Shown here one piece after another: positions 53,376-63,200 of a DNA stretch of 64,000 nt. The notes beneath the pieces are model-generated. The model made no database searches. It was not told the DNA's origin and saw only the letters and a program-made list of their open reading frames with translations. How positions within the stretch are numbered: the stretch's first letter is position 1; each line of letters opens with the position of its first letter. The DNA comes from Candidatus Pedobacter colombiensis (GTDB taxonomy: Bacteria; Bacteroidota; Bacteroidia; Sphingobacteriales; Sphingobacteriaceae), in the NCBI GenBank assembly GCA_029202485.1, contig CP119313.1:5084001-5148000 (forward strand), in the 5' to 3' direction. The position numbers were made by a program, and so were the translations under genes.

Positions 53376-54383
53376 TCAGGCCATTTCACTATTTGTGAAA
53401 ACATGATGATATTTATCTGCTATTTCGTCTAAAATACTATGAATAGTATCAATATTTTCTTCTTTAACCAGTTGCATTCTATAAGTTTTAAAGTCTGGTA
53501 TTCCTTTAAAATAGTTGGCATAATGTCTTCTCATTTCGAAAATACCAACCCTTGGTCCTTTCCAGGCAATTGATTTTTCAAAATGTGTTCTACATACCGA
53601 AACACGTTCTTCAATGGTTGGCCCTGGCAAAATTTCACCGGTATTGAAAAAATGTCTGATTTCTCTGAATATCCATGGATATCCAATTGCGGCTCTACCT
53701 ATCATAATACCATCAACCTCATATTCCAAACGCCAATCTGCCGCTTTTTGTATACTATCTACATCTCCATTGCCAAAAATAGGAATCTTAATTCTTGGAT
53801 TACGTTTAATTTCCCGTATCAATGTCCAGTCTGCCGATCCTTTGTAGAGTTGTGCTCTGGTACGACCATGAATGGTTAATGCTTGTATTCCAATATCCTG
53901 TAAACGTTCAGCAACTTCCTCAACATTTTTAGTGGTATCATCCCATCCCAACCTGGTTTTAACAGTTACCGGTAAATGGGTAGCTTTAACGACAGCTTCT
54001 GTCATTTTTACCATTTTGTCAATATCTTGTAATAATGCAGAACCGGCACCTTTACAGGCCACTTGTTTAACCGGACAACCGTAATTTATGTCCATTAAAT
54101 CAGGTCCGGCAAGCGTAGCAATTTCAGTTGCTTCGCGCATATGATCAATTTCACTGCCAAATATTTGGATGCCAATTGGTCTTTCATATTCAAAAATATC
54201 GAGCTTAGCCCTGCTTTTTGCAGCATCCCTAATCAATCCCTCTGATGATATAAATTCAGTGTACATCATATCCACGCCGCTTTGTTTACATACAAAACGG
54301 AAAGGTGGATCGCTTACATCTTCCATCGGAGCAAGCAATAAAGGGAATTCTCCCAGATCAATATTTCCTATCTTTACCGACAT
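53376..54383 (-). CDS. dusB: tRNA-dihydrouridine synthase
   Basis: 335 residues, a TIM barrel with FMN-binding motifs: LLLAPMEDVSDPPFRFVCKQ, GIQIFGSE, MDINYGCPVKQVACKGAGSA with the catalytic Cys, VKTRLGWDDT, IHGRTRAQLYKGSADW, GNGDVDSIQKA, GIMIGRAAIGYPWIF. It reduces uridines in tRNA D-loops to dihydrouridine with FMN and NADPH. DusB type is chosen by overall length and the GCPVKQV segment; Dus subtypes are hard to separate by eye. Confidence 0.92.
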   Translation of the reverse strand: MSVKIGNIDLGEFPLLLAPMEDVSDPPFRFVCKQSGVDMMYTEFISSEGLIRDAAKSRAKLDIFEYERPIGIQIFGSEIDHMREATEIATLAGPDLMDINYGCPVKQVACKGAGSALLQDIDKMVKMTEAVVKATHLPVTVKTRLGWDDTTKNVEEVAERLQDIGIQALTIHGRTRAQLYKGSADWTLIREIKRNPRIKIPIFGNGDVDSIQKAADWRLEYEVDGIMIGRAAIGYPWIFREIRHFFNTGEILPGPTIEERVSVCRTHFEKSIAWKGPRVGIFEMRRHYANYFKGIPDFKTYRMQLVKEENIDTIHSILDEIADKYHHVFTNSEMA

Positions 54384-54413
54384 TTCTCTATCTTCAAGCC
54401 AAAATTAAAGCCA

Positions 54414-54421
54414 CAAAGGTA
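54414..54421 (-). promoter_or_regulatory. Candidate dusB-apaG promoter (-7 element)
   Basis: On the minus strand TACCTTTG matches TAnnTTTG, 30 bases before the dusB ATG. No TTTG is seen at the expected -33 spacing. Confidence 0.45.
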
Positions 54422-54503
54422 CAAATAATGAATTCTTTACCATATAATTGGATAGTTTCATTATCAAATAATCATTATATTACGCCGTTAGCTAATTAAA
54501 ATA

Positions 54504-55229
54504 ATGAAGAAATATTTATTATTTATATTTATTACCAGCGTGTATATTGAGAGTTTTGCTCAAAATAATGGTCAAGATTCAATTCTTAGATCAATAGCTT
54601 TGACTAAAGCAATAAACTTTTACACTAGTCAAATTGATATACAAAGAGGCTTAAATAATGGGTTAGAATATGATTCCTATTTGCCAAATATTAAAGGTTC
54701 TCCAAACTTTAATAATGAGAGTGGATGGAATAAGGGTGATGTAATATACAATGGAATTAAGTATAAAAATATACCATTAAAATACGATTTGGTTAAGGAT
54801 TTAGTCGTTGTTTTAGATACAAATACTAATTTACCTTTTACCTTGATAAATGATAAAGTATGTGAATTTTGGCTTCTTGATCATCATTTTATATTCTTAA
54901 AAGGAGGAAATGATAAGCTAAATGTTAATGGTTTTTATGATTTACTAAGTAATGGAAATATTATTTTTTATGTAAAAAGGACAAAAGGAATAAGGACTTT
55001 ATCTAGTACTTTTTCAATTGAGAAGGAATTTCACGAGCGCCTATTCTATCTAATTGAAAAAGAAAATACGCGGCGTTTTATCACGTCAAAATCAGATTTT
55101 TTGGCTTTATTTAAGGAAAAGAAGAGTATAATTAAAGGTTATTTAAAAGCAAATAAGATAGATTATAATGTTAATCAGGAATTATATATGAAGAAAGCAA
55201 TAATCTATTATGAAACTTTAAACAAATAA
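54504..55229 (+). CDS. Secreted hypothetical protein heading the TonB operon
   Basis: 241 residues with a signal peptide (KKYLLFIFITSVYIESFAQ). The rest is mixed (LTKAINFYTSQIDIQRGLNN, GDVIYNGIKYKNIPLKYDLV, LDHHFIFLKGGNDKLN). It ends in a helical Lys-rich tail (KKSIIKGYLKANKIDYN). No named family, though I recall similar proteins ahead of STN-TonB receptor genes in Bacteroidota. It starts about 120 bases after the dusB start in the opposite direction, and the receptor follows after 2 bases. Confidence 0.65.
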   Translation: MKKYLLFIFITSVYIESFAQNNGQDSILRSIALTKAINFYTSQIDIQRGLNNGLEYDSYLPNIKGSPNFNNESGWNKGDVIYNGIKYKNIPLKYDLVKDLVVVLDTNTNLPFTLINDKVCEFWLLDHHFIFLKGGNDKLNVNGFYDLLSNGNIIFYVKRTKGIRTLSSTFSIEKEFHERLFYLIEKENTRRFITSKSDFLALFKEKKSIIKGYLKANKIDYNVNQELYMKKAIIYYETLNK

Positions 55230-55231
55230 AT

Positions 55232-57979
55232 ATGAAAAAAACGCTCTTTGTTATTTTCTTTATATTAATATTTTTGAGTTTAAAAAATTCAGCACAGGAA
55301 ATTAAAATAATCGTCAATGAAAATTTTAACGAGCTAAATATTGAACAATTAGTTAAAAAATTAGAGGGTAAATATTCAGTTCGGTTTTTTTACAATATTG
55401 CGGATTTTAATAACATTTTATTTAGTTCTGATTCTGGAAATAAGAGCATCAATCAGTTTTTAGAAAGCCTACTTGTCAATACAGACATAAAATATGTGCG
55501 ATCTGATCGCAATATTTTCCTGACAAAGGATAAAGAAATAAAAATAGAAATTTCCCCTTACTTTTCTAATAACATTGCCTATATCGGTCAAATTAGGCAA
55601 GAATCAAAGGATGAAGAGGATATTTTGAATGCTAAAGTATCTAATAAATTGTATGAAATTGGACAAAAAAGGAATCTTATTTCAACTGAAATGATCAGTT
55701 TGTCCGGTTTTGTTAGAAATAGTAAAACGGGGGAACCTTTACCTCGAGCTACTATCTCAATACGAGATAGTTCGGCAACAATTACAGCTAATGAAAAGGG
55801 ATATTTTGTAATTAATTTGCCAGCTGGCAAAAGACAGTTTATAATTAGATTTCCGGGTATGCAAGATGCAAGCCGACAAGTTGTGGTTTATTCGAGTGGA
55901 AAAATAAATTTTGAATTATTTGAACAGTCATTCTCTTTAAAAGAAGTAAATGTTTCTGCAGAGCGCGCGCGCAATGTTAAAGCGGTTGAACTTGGTGTAA
56001 ATAGATTAGATATAAAAAGTATTAAGCAAGTCCCTGTTGTTTTTGGAGAAGCAGATATATTACGAGTGGTATTAACGTTACCGGGAGTTAAATCTGTAGG
56101 AGAAGCCAGTACAGGATTTAATGTTAGAGGAGGTTCTACCGACCAAAATTTAGTGTTGTTGAATGATGCACCGGTTTTCAGTCCCTCCCATTTCTTTGGT
56201 TTTTTCTCTGCCTTTAACCCAGAAATTGTGAAAGATATAGAGCTATATAAAAGCAGCATTCCACAAAAATATGGAGGACGACTTTCATCAGTCCTTGAAG
56301 TAACTAATAGAGAGGGAAATAAGGGAAAGTTTACGGGTTCGGCTGGTATTGGATTGCTGACAAGTAGAATTAATGTTGAAGGACCAATTGATAGTGGAAA
56401 AACTTCATTTATTTTTGGTGGTAGAACTACGTATGCAAATTGGTTATTGAATCTTTTACCAAAGGAATACAAAAATAGCAAGGCTTCTTTTTATGACCTT
56501 AATCTTGATATCAATCATAAGGTTAATGATAAAAATACAATTCTTTTATCAACCTATTTGAGTGCTGACAAATTTAAATTGAATAGTGATACGAGCTATA
56601 AATATGCAAATAGCAATATATCTTTAAAATGGAAACACATATTTAGCAATAAGTTTTATTCTGATGTAATGGGGTCTTATTCTGGGTACAATTACAACGT
56701 TGAATCTCAATCAAACCCTTTAACGGCTTATAATTTGTTTTTTGGGATAAAACAAATTAATGCGAAAGCTGACTTTAGTTATATTTTAGATCATAAGCAT
56801 ATCTTAGATTTTGGTATAAATACAGCTCATTATAACCTGTCGCCAGGTAATTATACACCTGTTGGTGCTGAGTCGTTAGTTAAGGGTATTCTAATAGAAA
56901 ATGAAAAGGCTCTTGAAACAGCAGTATATATTGGGGATAGATTTGATGTAAGTAGTAAGTTATCTATTAATGTTGGTCTTAGGTATAGTATTTATAATTA
57001 TCTGGGTGCCAAAACTATAAATAGTTATGCTCCAGGACTCCCTGTAGAAATTAACACTATAACAGATACGAAATCCTATGGGGCCGGAGATGTTATTAAA
57101 ACATATCAGTCTCCTGAAATAAGAGCATCATTTAGATATAGTATTACTGATAATCTATCTTTTAAAGGAGGTTATAATACATTAAATCAGTACATTCATT
57201 TACTTTCAAACTCTGCTTCTATATCACCAACGGACATTTGGAAGCTAAGCGATCCTAATATAAAACCACAAAAAGGAAATCAGCTATCATTTGGTATTTA
57301 TAAAAGTAATAAATCTCATACGATTGAATTCTCTGCGGAAGGGTACTACAAAAGAATGAAGGATTTTCTTGATTATAAAAGTGGGGCTACTTTAGTGTTA
57401 AATGATCACATTGAAACCGATGTGATAAGAACGGAGGGAAAGGCATACGGGGCGGAATTTATGATAAAAAAAACTGCTGGAAGTTTAAATGGTTGGATTA
57501 GCTACACCTACTCTAGGACACTGCTCAGGATGACTGATGCCAGCCAGGGGGAACTCATTAACAATGGAGCCTACTATCCTGGGAATGCAGATAAACCTCA
57601 TGATTTTAATTTTACAGGTAATTATAGATTTACACATAGATATAGTATTTCAATTAATTTAGCATATAGTACTGGCAGACCAATTACATTACCTATAGCA
57701 AAATATGTATATGCAGGTAATATCAGGGTATTGTATTCTGATAGAAATGAATATAGAATACCAGATTATTTTAGATCAGATATTTCATTTAACATTGAAG
57801 GAAATCATAAAATTAAGCAGTTAACGCATAGTTTCTGGACCATAGGTGTGTACAATCTTACAGGCAGACAAAATGCTTATTCTACATATTTTGCTTCAGA
57901 GCGGGGTTCTATTAACGGGTATAAGTTATCAATATTTGCAACAGCTATTCCTTTTATCAATTATAACATCAAATTTTAG
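55232..57979 (+). CDS. TonB-dependent receptor with STN and CarboxypepD-like domains
   Basis: 915 residues. Signal peptide (about 1-21, FVIFFILIFLSLKNSAQ); STN (secretin/TonB short N-terminal) domain about 25-95; carboxypeptidase-regulatory-like domain about 155-240 (SGFVRNSKTGEPLPRATISI); plug about 260-360 (LTLPGVKSVGEASTGFNVRG, LVLLNDAPVFSPSHFFGFFS); beta barrel to the C-terminus, ending in aromatic (INYNIKF). An STN domain often signals to an anti-sigma factor, but no FecR/sigma gene is present here. No SusD partner follows; a DUF4249 lipoprotein does, 2 bases on. The substrate is unknown. Confidence 0.92.
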   Translation: MKKTLFVIFFILIFLSLKNSAQEIKIIVNENFNELNIEQLVKKLEGKYSVRFFYNIADFNNILFSSDSGNKSINQFLESLLVNTDIKYVRSDRNIFLTKDKEIKIEISPYFSNNIAYIGQIRQESKDEEDILNAKVSNKLYEIGQKRNLISTEMISLSGFVRNSKTGEPLPRATISIRDSSATITANEKGYFVINLPAGKRQFIIRFPGMQDASRQVVVYSSGKINFELFEQSFSLKEVNVSAERARNVKAVELGVNRLDIKSIKQVPVVFGEADILRVVLTLPGVKSVGEASTGFNVRGGSTDQNLVLLNDAPVFSPSHFFGFFSAFNPEIVKDIELYKSSIPQKYGGRLSSVLEVTNREGNKGKFTGSAGIGLLTSRINVEGPIDSGKTSFIFGGRTTYANWLLNLLPKEYKNSKASFYDLNLDINHKVNDKNTILLSTYLSADKFKLNSDTSYKYANSNISLKWKHIFSNKFYSDVMGSYSGYNYNVESQSNPLTAYNLFFGIKQINAKADFSYILDHKHILDFGINTAHYNLSPGNYTPVGAESLVKGILIENEKALETAVYIGDRFDVSSKLSINVGLRYSIYNYLGAKTINSYAPGLPVEINTITDTKSYGAGDVIKTYQSPEIRASFRYSITDNLSFKGGYNTLNQYIHLLSNSASISPTDIWKLSDPNIKPQKGNQLSFGIYKSNKSHTIEFSAEGYYKRMKDFLDYKSGATLVLNDHIETDVIRTEGKAYGAEFMIKKTAGSLNGWISYTYSRTLLRMTDASQGELINNGAYYPGNADKPHDFNFTGNYRFTHRYSISINLAYSTGRPITLPIAKYVYAGNIRVLYSDRNEYRIPDYFRSDISFNIEGNHKIKQLTHSFWTIGVYNLTGRQNAYSTYFASERGSINGYKLSIFATAIPFINYNIKF

Positions 57980-57981
57980 AC

Positions 57982-59094
57982 ATGAAGAAATATATTTTAC
58001 TTTGTATTGTTTTGATGATTTATGGGTGTAAAAAAACATATAATCCAGGTGTTGTAGATGGTAATGTAAATTATCTTGTTGTAGAAGGATTCATTAATTT
58101 TTCTGGAGAGTATACTGATATTAAATTAAGTAGAACTACCAATCTGAAAGCTATTCAATCAAAACCTGAACTTGGAGCAATTTTAAATATTGAAAGCGAA
58201 GACAAGCAATTTTATAATCTTAGTGAAATGGGACAAGGTAATTATACAACTTATTTTTTTGTTGATCCTAACAAAAAATATAGATTGAATATTAAAACCG
58301 TAAAAGGTGGCTTATATCAATCAGAATTTGTTCAGCCAAAGGTTAGCCCTCAAATAGATAAAATCAATGCGGAAATCAAGCTAAATGGGGTTCAAATCAG
58401 TGTTGATAGTCATGATGATACAAACAATTCAAGGTATTACAGATTTGAATATGAGCAAACCTGGAGATTTCACACCAAATATATATCACAATTGATTTTG
58501 AAAAATGGAATGATACTTCCCAGATCGGCAAATGAGGATATCTATTATTGCTATGGTAGTGATTATTCTTCAAACATCCTTATAGCGTCTACCGCACAGC
58601 TTAGTAATGACATTTTATCTCACTTTCCGGTAACATTTATTCCTTCTGGCGATGAACGTATATCTTTAAAATATAGTATTTTATTAAAACAATATGCAAT
58701 GTCTGAGCAGGAATATAAATATTGGGAAACATTAAAAAAGAACACGGAAAATATAGGTTCTATATTTGATCCTCAACCATCTTTTGTTTCTGGAAATATA
58801 CATTGTTTAACTAATTCTGAAGAAAAAGTATTGGGTTATGTTGGTGCAGGAAACATAACGAGAAAAAGAATTTTTCTTGATAAAAGTGAACTCCCTGAAA
58901 CCTGGAAAAAGGATGATATTTATAGTTGTCAATTAGATAGTCTTCCTGAATCAGTTTTACCCCAATTTTTGTATCCTACAAATTATGTTCTAGTGTATAA
59001 AGATGGTTTTACAGGGATTTCTTATGCTTCGGACATTAAGTGTGTTGATTGTACAACACGGGGAACAAAGACAAAGCCGAGCTTCTGGCCATAA
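57982..59094 (+). CDS. DUF4249 family lipoprotein
   Basis: 370 residues. Lipobox IVLMIYGCKK (Cys at about residue 16), then VVDGNVNYLVVEGFINFSGE, typical of DUF4249. Two Cys (CVDC) lie near the C-terminus. DUF4249 lipoproteins are found next to STN-type TonB receptors in Bacteroidota; they probably sit on the outer membrane and may act as surface partners, as SusD/E do. That role is inference. The next gene starts 5 bases after its stop. Confidence 0.88.
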   Translation: MKKYILLCIVLMIYGCKKTYNPGVVDGNVNYLVVEGFINFSGEYTDIKLSRTTNLKAIQSKPELGAILNIESEDKQFYNLSEMGQGNYTTYFFVDPNKKYRLNIKTVKGGLYQSEFVQPKVSPQIDKINAEIKLNGVQISVDSHDDTNNSRYYRFEYEQTWRFHTKYISQLILKNGMILPRSANEDIYYCYGSDYSSNILIASTAQLSNDILSHFPVTFIPSGDERISLKYSILLKQYAMSEQEYKYWETLKKNTENIGSIFDPQPSFVSGNIHCLTNSEEKVLGYVGAGNITRKRIFLDKSELPETWKKDDIYSCQLDSLPESVLPQFLYPTNYVLVYKDGFTGISYASDIKCVDCTTRGTKTKPSFWP

Positions 59095-59099
59095 ATAGC

Positions 59100-61475
59100 A
59101 TGAATATGAATAGAAACATTTTTATTGGCTTATTTTTATATTTAATAATATGGGCTGGCAATTCAAATGCTCAAGATCGGGTAATTGAAAAGCTAGATAG
59201 CTCTTTTACTAATTATCAGCAATCTCATATTAAGGAGAAGATCTTTATCCATACAGATAAAGAAGCCTATATGACAACAGAAAATATTTGGTTCAAAATA
59301 TATTGTGTTGATGGAATTTCGAATAGGCCACTAGACTTAAGTAAAGTGGTGTATACTGAAATTTATGATAGTAACAATAAGCCTGTTCAGCGTGCAAAAA
59401 TAAGCTTAAGTAATGGATTTGGTATAGGCTCCTTTTATATCCCACCCGGGATTTCAACTGGTAACTATAAACTTGTGGGCTACACCAATTGGATGAAAAA
59501 CTTTGACGAAAAGTATTATTTTGAAAAACAGATTATAATCATAAATACACAAAGTGATAAATCTGTTAATCAAGAAGTACAAAATAGACCAATTATTCAA
59601 TTTTTTCCTGAAGGAGGAAGCTTTATAGAAGGAATAAATAGTAAAGTAGCTTGTAAAGTTGTAGGAAATGATGGAAAAGGGCTCGATTTTAAAGCCGTTA
59701 TTTTAAAGAATAAAACCGACACAATTGCAAAGTTTAGCGCATTTAAATTTGGTATTGGTACGTTTAATATGATACCTGATGGAAGTTCACATTATGAATG
59801 TGTTGTTTCCTTGGGTGGGAAAAAAATAATGAGTGTATTGCCCTCAATTAATACCAGGGGGTACAGTATGCAGATAATCGATACAGTTGCCGAAAAAATT
59901 GGAATTAACATTGAATCGAAAAATTTAGAAGATGAAGAAATTTATTTAATCGTTCACGATAAACAGTTAATCCGTCATGCTAAACATCTTAAAACAAACA
60001 AAGGACATGCTTTATTTTCCATAGATAAAGCACTTCTTTCACAAGGTATTTCGAATTTTACATTATTTAATTCATCTGGACAGCCCGTATGTGGACGTTT
60101 ATATTTTAAACCTGTAACTGATGTTTTGCATATCGATGTGCAGAGTGATAGCGTCAGCTATGGTGTGAGAAGTAAGGTTTCTTTAGATATCCAATCTAAA
60201 GACAAAAATGGCCCTCAAACAGCTAATTCGTCACTTTCTGTTTATAAAACAGATGAAATTCAATTAGATGGATCAATGCATATCCTTAGCTATTTCTGGC
60301 TAAAATCAGAATTAAAAGATGAAATTGAATCACCGGATTATTATTTTGGGAAACCTGGTGCCGAATTGATTTCTGCCGCAGATAATTTAATGCTAACAAG
60401 CGGATGGAGAAAATATTTATGGGATGATGCATTAAAAGCAGGTAAGCCCATATTAAAATTTATTCCAGAGCATGAAGGCCATTTAGTTGCTGGGCGATTA
60501 ACTGATAAAAATGGTGGTCCAGTTAATAATAGAAATGTTTTCTTTTCTATACCCGGAATTCAACCAAAATTATTCAATGCTAATACAAAGTATGATGGGT
60601 CTTTTGTGATTAATGTAAGAGATTATTATGGGACTAACGAAGTAGTATTGCAGTCAGATGCTTCAATTGATACCTCCTCTGTAATAAGCTTATCCAACCC
60701 CTTTTCTGAATCGTATAAAATAAAAAACACACCGCCACTAAACATCAAAAAGCTAAACGTAAATGATTTAAATTCCTGGAATCTAAATGCCCAAGTGCAA
60801 AACGCTTATTATGGGAATAAGTTAAGGCAAACGTTTAATCATGATTCAGATACTACGTCTTTTTATATTAATTATACAAAACGCTACTTAATGGATGATT
60901 ATGTACGATTTCCTACAATGAGAGAGGTTTTTAGAGAATTTATTTCCCAAGCATATATGGTAAGAAAGGATGGGGATATACAATTAAGAATAGGGACTGC
61001 AAATGGCTTATTAAGTATAAATCCAATGATTATTTTAAATGGTGTACCTGTGTTTAGTGTAAAAAAATTAATGGACATAAATCCAGCTCAAGTGAAGGCG
61101 ATGGAGATTGTAAATCGCAGATATTTTATGAATAATAGGATGGAAGAGGGAATAATAAACATAACAACCAATACTAAAGATATGGCTGGCTACGAAATTG
61201 AAGCCAATGCCTTAATTTTGGATTATGAAGGACTTCAATTAAAAACGCAGTTCTACGCTCCTGTTTATGATAATAAACGACAAATTGAAAGTAAAATGCC
61301 TGATTTTAGAACTGTTCTGGAATGGGCTCCAGAACTGATTACCGATAGGACCGGAAATAAAAAATGGGCATTTTATACTTCTGACCAGCCAGGTAATTAT
61401 ATTGGCATCATTCAAGGTATAACCAATAAAGGTGAGGCAGGTTATACAACTTTTAAATTTGATGTCAGAAATTAA
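59100..61475 (+). CDS. Large secreted protein with MG2-like and plug-like domains
   Basis: 791 residues from ATG 59100 (MNMNRNIFIGLFLYLIIWAG), which gives a clean signal peptide ending SNAQ; the frame is open further upstream over the DUF4249 end, and I do not use it. An MG2-like domain (alpha-2-macroglobulin N-terminal type, about 45-140) shows EKIFIHTDKEAYMTTENIWF and GNYKLVGYTNWMKNF. The middle holds carboxypeptidase-regulatory-like repeats. Residues about 625-700 resemble a TonB plug (SINPMIILNGVPVFSVKKLM, then EEGIINITTNT) without any barrel. It is the last gene of the receptor operon and overlaps the first possible start of the CPBP gene. Confidence 0.75.
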   Translation: MNMNRNIFIGLFLYLIIWAGNSNAQDRVIEKLDSSFTNYQQSHIKEKIFIHTDKEAYMTTENIWFKIYCVDGISNRPLDLSKVVYTEIYDSNNKPVQRAKISLSNGFGIGSFYIPPGISTGNYKLVGYTNWMKNFDEKYYFEKQIIIINTQSDKSVNQEVQNRPIIQFFPEGGSFIEGINSKVACKVVGNDGKGLDFKAVILKNKTDTIAKFSAFKFGIGTFNMIPDGSSHYECVVSLGGKKIMSVLPSINTRGYSMQIIDTVAEKIGINIESKNLEDEEIYLIVHDKQLIRHAKHLKTNKGHALFSIDKALLSQGISNFTLFNSSGQPVCGRLYFKPVTDVLHIDVQSDSVSYGVRSKVSLDIQSKDKNGPQTANSSLSVYKTDEIQLDGSMHILSYFWLKSELKDEIESPDYYFGKPGAELISAADNLMLTSGWRKYLWDDALKAGKPILKFIPEHEGHLVAGRLTDKNGGPVNNRNVFFSIPGIQPKLFNANTKYDGSFVINVRDYYGTNEVVLQSDASIDTSSVISLSNPFSESYKIKNTPPLNIKKLNVNDLNSWNLNAQVQNAYYGNKLRQTFNHDSDTTSFYINYTKRYLMDDYVRFPTMREVFREFISQAYMVRKDGDIQLRIGTANGLLSINPMIILNGVPVFSVKKLMDINPAQVKAMEIVNRRYFMNNRMEEGIINITTNTKDMAGYEIEANALILDYEGLQLKTQFYAPVYDNKRQIESKMPDFRTVLEWAPELITDRTGNKKWAFYTSDQPGNYIGIIQGITNKGEAGYTTFKFDVRN

Positions 61476-61485
61476 GATAGAAATA

Positions 61486-62394
61486 ATGAACTCCATACAA
61501 AAAATAAGGAAAGAGAATGACCCCTTTATACAGATCTTAATGCTTGTTTTTTATGCCATTGTTGGTTTAGTGGTGGTATCAGGAATAGGCTTGATTATCG
61601 TATATTTTAAGTACGGGGTTGGCATTTTTGAAGACCTTAGTTGGTTGTCGGACACTGATCTCTACTATCTTCCTGCTCAAAGGATACTATTAACAGCGCA
61701 ACAAATTGGTCTTTTTTTAGTTCCAGCCTTCTTGCTTGCTAAAACAGAGGGACAAAAGATCAATGGATTTTATAGTTTTAAAAGGCCAAAAGCTGAACTA
61801 CTGTTTATTGTTTTATTGATTATGATTTGCGCTTTGCCGGTTTTGGAATGGGTAACTGAACTTAATCAAAAAATGGTATTACCGGAGGCTTTTAAAGGGC
61901 TGGAAAAATGGATGAAGGAAGCTGAAGATCAAGGGATGGAAATGACCAAAGCACTCTTAAAAATGGACAATATTGATGCATTTATTATCAATATATTCAT
62001 GATTGCTTTGCTGCCTGCTGTAGCGGAGGAATTTATGTTTAGGGGGGGGGTACAACGTGCACTGGGTCGTATGTCTAATAATCCACATATTGCTATCTGG
62101 TTTACTGCTATCATATTCAGTGCTATCCACATGCAATTTTATGGATTTTTACCGCGTATGTTTTTGGGAGCTGCTTTTGGTTATCTTTATTTTTGGAGTG
62201 GTAGTTTATGGTATGCCATAATTGGTCATTTTATAAATAATGGATATGCGGTATGTGTTGCATGGTATATGCAAAAAAACAATATACCTTTGTCCGAAAC
62301 TGATAAAACAATGGATATTGCCTGGTATGGGTATATTATCAGTGCAATACTAACTTTTTTGCTGTTCCGATATTTTAAAAATAAAACTGAATGA
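61486..62394 (+). CDS. CPBP family intramembrane metalloprotease
   Basis: 302 residues from ATG 61486, 10 bases after the upstream stop; upstream ATGs at 61432 and 61462 overlap the previous gene. Several membrane helices. CPBP motifs: AVAEEFMFRGGVQRAL (Glu181-Glu182 then FxxR), FSAIHMQFYGFLPRMFLGAAFGYLY (His), GHFINN. This Abi/Rce1-like family cuts membrane-embedded or prenylated proteins; substrate unknown here. The codons after the active-site motif contain a run of nine G (62042-62050). cdsA overlaps its end by 4 bases. Confidence 0.92.
   Translation: MNSIQKIRKENDPFIQILMLVFYAIVGLVVVSGIGLIIVYFKYGVGIFEDLSWLSDTDLYYLPAQRILLTAQQIGLFLVPAFLLAKTEGQKINGFYSFKRPKAELLFIVLLIMICALPVLEWVTELNQKMVLPEAFKGLEKWMKEAEDQGMEMTKALLKMDNIDAFIINIFMIALLPAVAEEFMFRGGVQRALGRMSNNPHIAIWFTAIIFSAIHMQFYGFLPRMFLGAAFGYLYFWSGSLWYAIIGHFINNGYAVCVAWYMQKNNIPLSETDKTMDIAWYGYIISAILTFLLFRYFKNKTE
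62042..62050 (+). repeat. Nine-base poly-G tract inside the CPBP gene
   Basis: A run of nine G encodes part of Arg-Gly-Gly-Val directly behind the active-site EEFMF. A change of one base would shift the frame and truncate the protein. Confidence 0.8.
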
Positions 62395-63200
62395 AAACGA
62401 GGGCGATAACTGCTTTTTTCTTTACTATAGTGATGCTGGGCTCCATCTTTTTAGGGGGCTATACTTTTACTTTTTTTTATCTGATTTTGAGTCTTGCAGC
62501 CCTATTCGAGTTTTTTAATATGATTAAAACTGCAGGTATCAAACCACATAGAAATATGGCGTTGTTTGTGGCTGCATTAATATTCTTATCGACAGCTGGC
62601 TACCACTTCCTGCAGTTCGAAGCGAAGTTTTTGTTGCTGATTGTGCCTTTAATTTTCTGTATATTTATCAGTGAATTATATAAAAAGGAAAAGATGCCTT
62701 TTTCTAATATTTCGTACACATTTGTTGGCTTTATTTACGTTACAGTACCTTTTTGCTTTTTTTATTCTTTAGGGTTTATACAAAATCAGGGTGAATATAA
62801 TTATCACCTGCCCTTATCCTTTTTGCTGATGTTGTGGGGCAGTGATACGGGTCAATATCTTTTTGGTGTTAAATTCGGCAAAACCCGTTTATTTGAGCGC
62901 CATTCACCTAAAAAATCATGGGAAGGCTTTTTAGGCGGAGTGTTTACCAGTGTGGTGGTTTCTTATGTGATTTCTTTATTCTTTACAGAGATCAGTCCAT
63001 TGGTATTTGGTGGAATGGCAGTATTGATCGTTTCCTTTGGTACGTTGGGAGACCTGGTAGAGTCAATGCTTAAACGCAGCCTTAATGTAAAAGATTCAGG
63101 CAATATATTACCGGGCCATGGAGGCTTTTTAGATCGCTTTGACGGGCTTTTAATTGCCGCACCGATAGTTTATACTTATCTGTACCTAATTCTTAATTAG
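62391..63200 (+). CDS. cdsA: Phosphatidate cytidylyltransferase
   Basis: 269 residues, strongly hydrophobic with about seven or eight membrane helices. C-terminal CDP-alcohol signature: FGTLGDLVESMLKRSLNVKD, SGNILPGHGGFLDRFDGLL, with the conserved KDSxxxxPGHGGxLDRxD block. It makes CDP-diacylglycerol from phosphatidate and CTP in the inner membrane, the branch point for phospholipids. It overlaps the CPBP gene by 4 bases (ATGA), so translation is coupled, and overlaps the converging DUF3820 gene by 4 bases. Confidence 0.96.
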   Translation: MKTRAITAFFFTIVMLGSIFLGGYTFTFFYLILSLAALFEFFNMIKTAGIKPHRNMALFVAALIFLSTAGYHFLQFEAKFLLLIVPLIFCIFISELYKKEKMPFSNISYTFVGFIYVTVPFCFFYSLGFIQNQGEYNYHLPLSFLLMLWGSDTGQYLFGVKFGKTRLFERHSPKKSWEGFLGGVFTSVVVSYVISLFFTEISPLVFGGMAVLIVSFGTLGDLVESMLKRSLNVKDSGNILPGHGGFLDRFDGLLIAAPIVYTYLYLILN

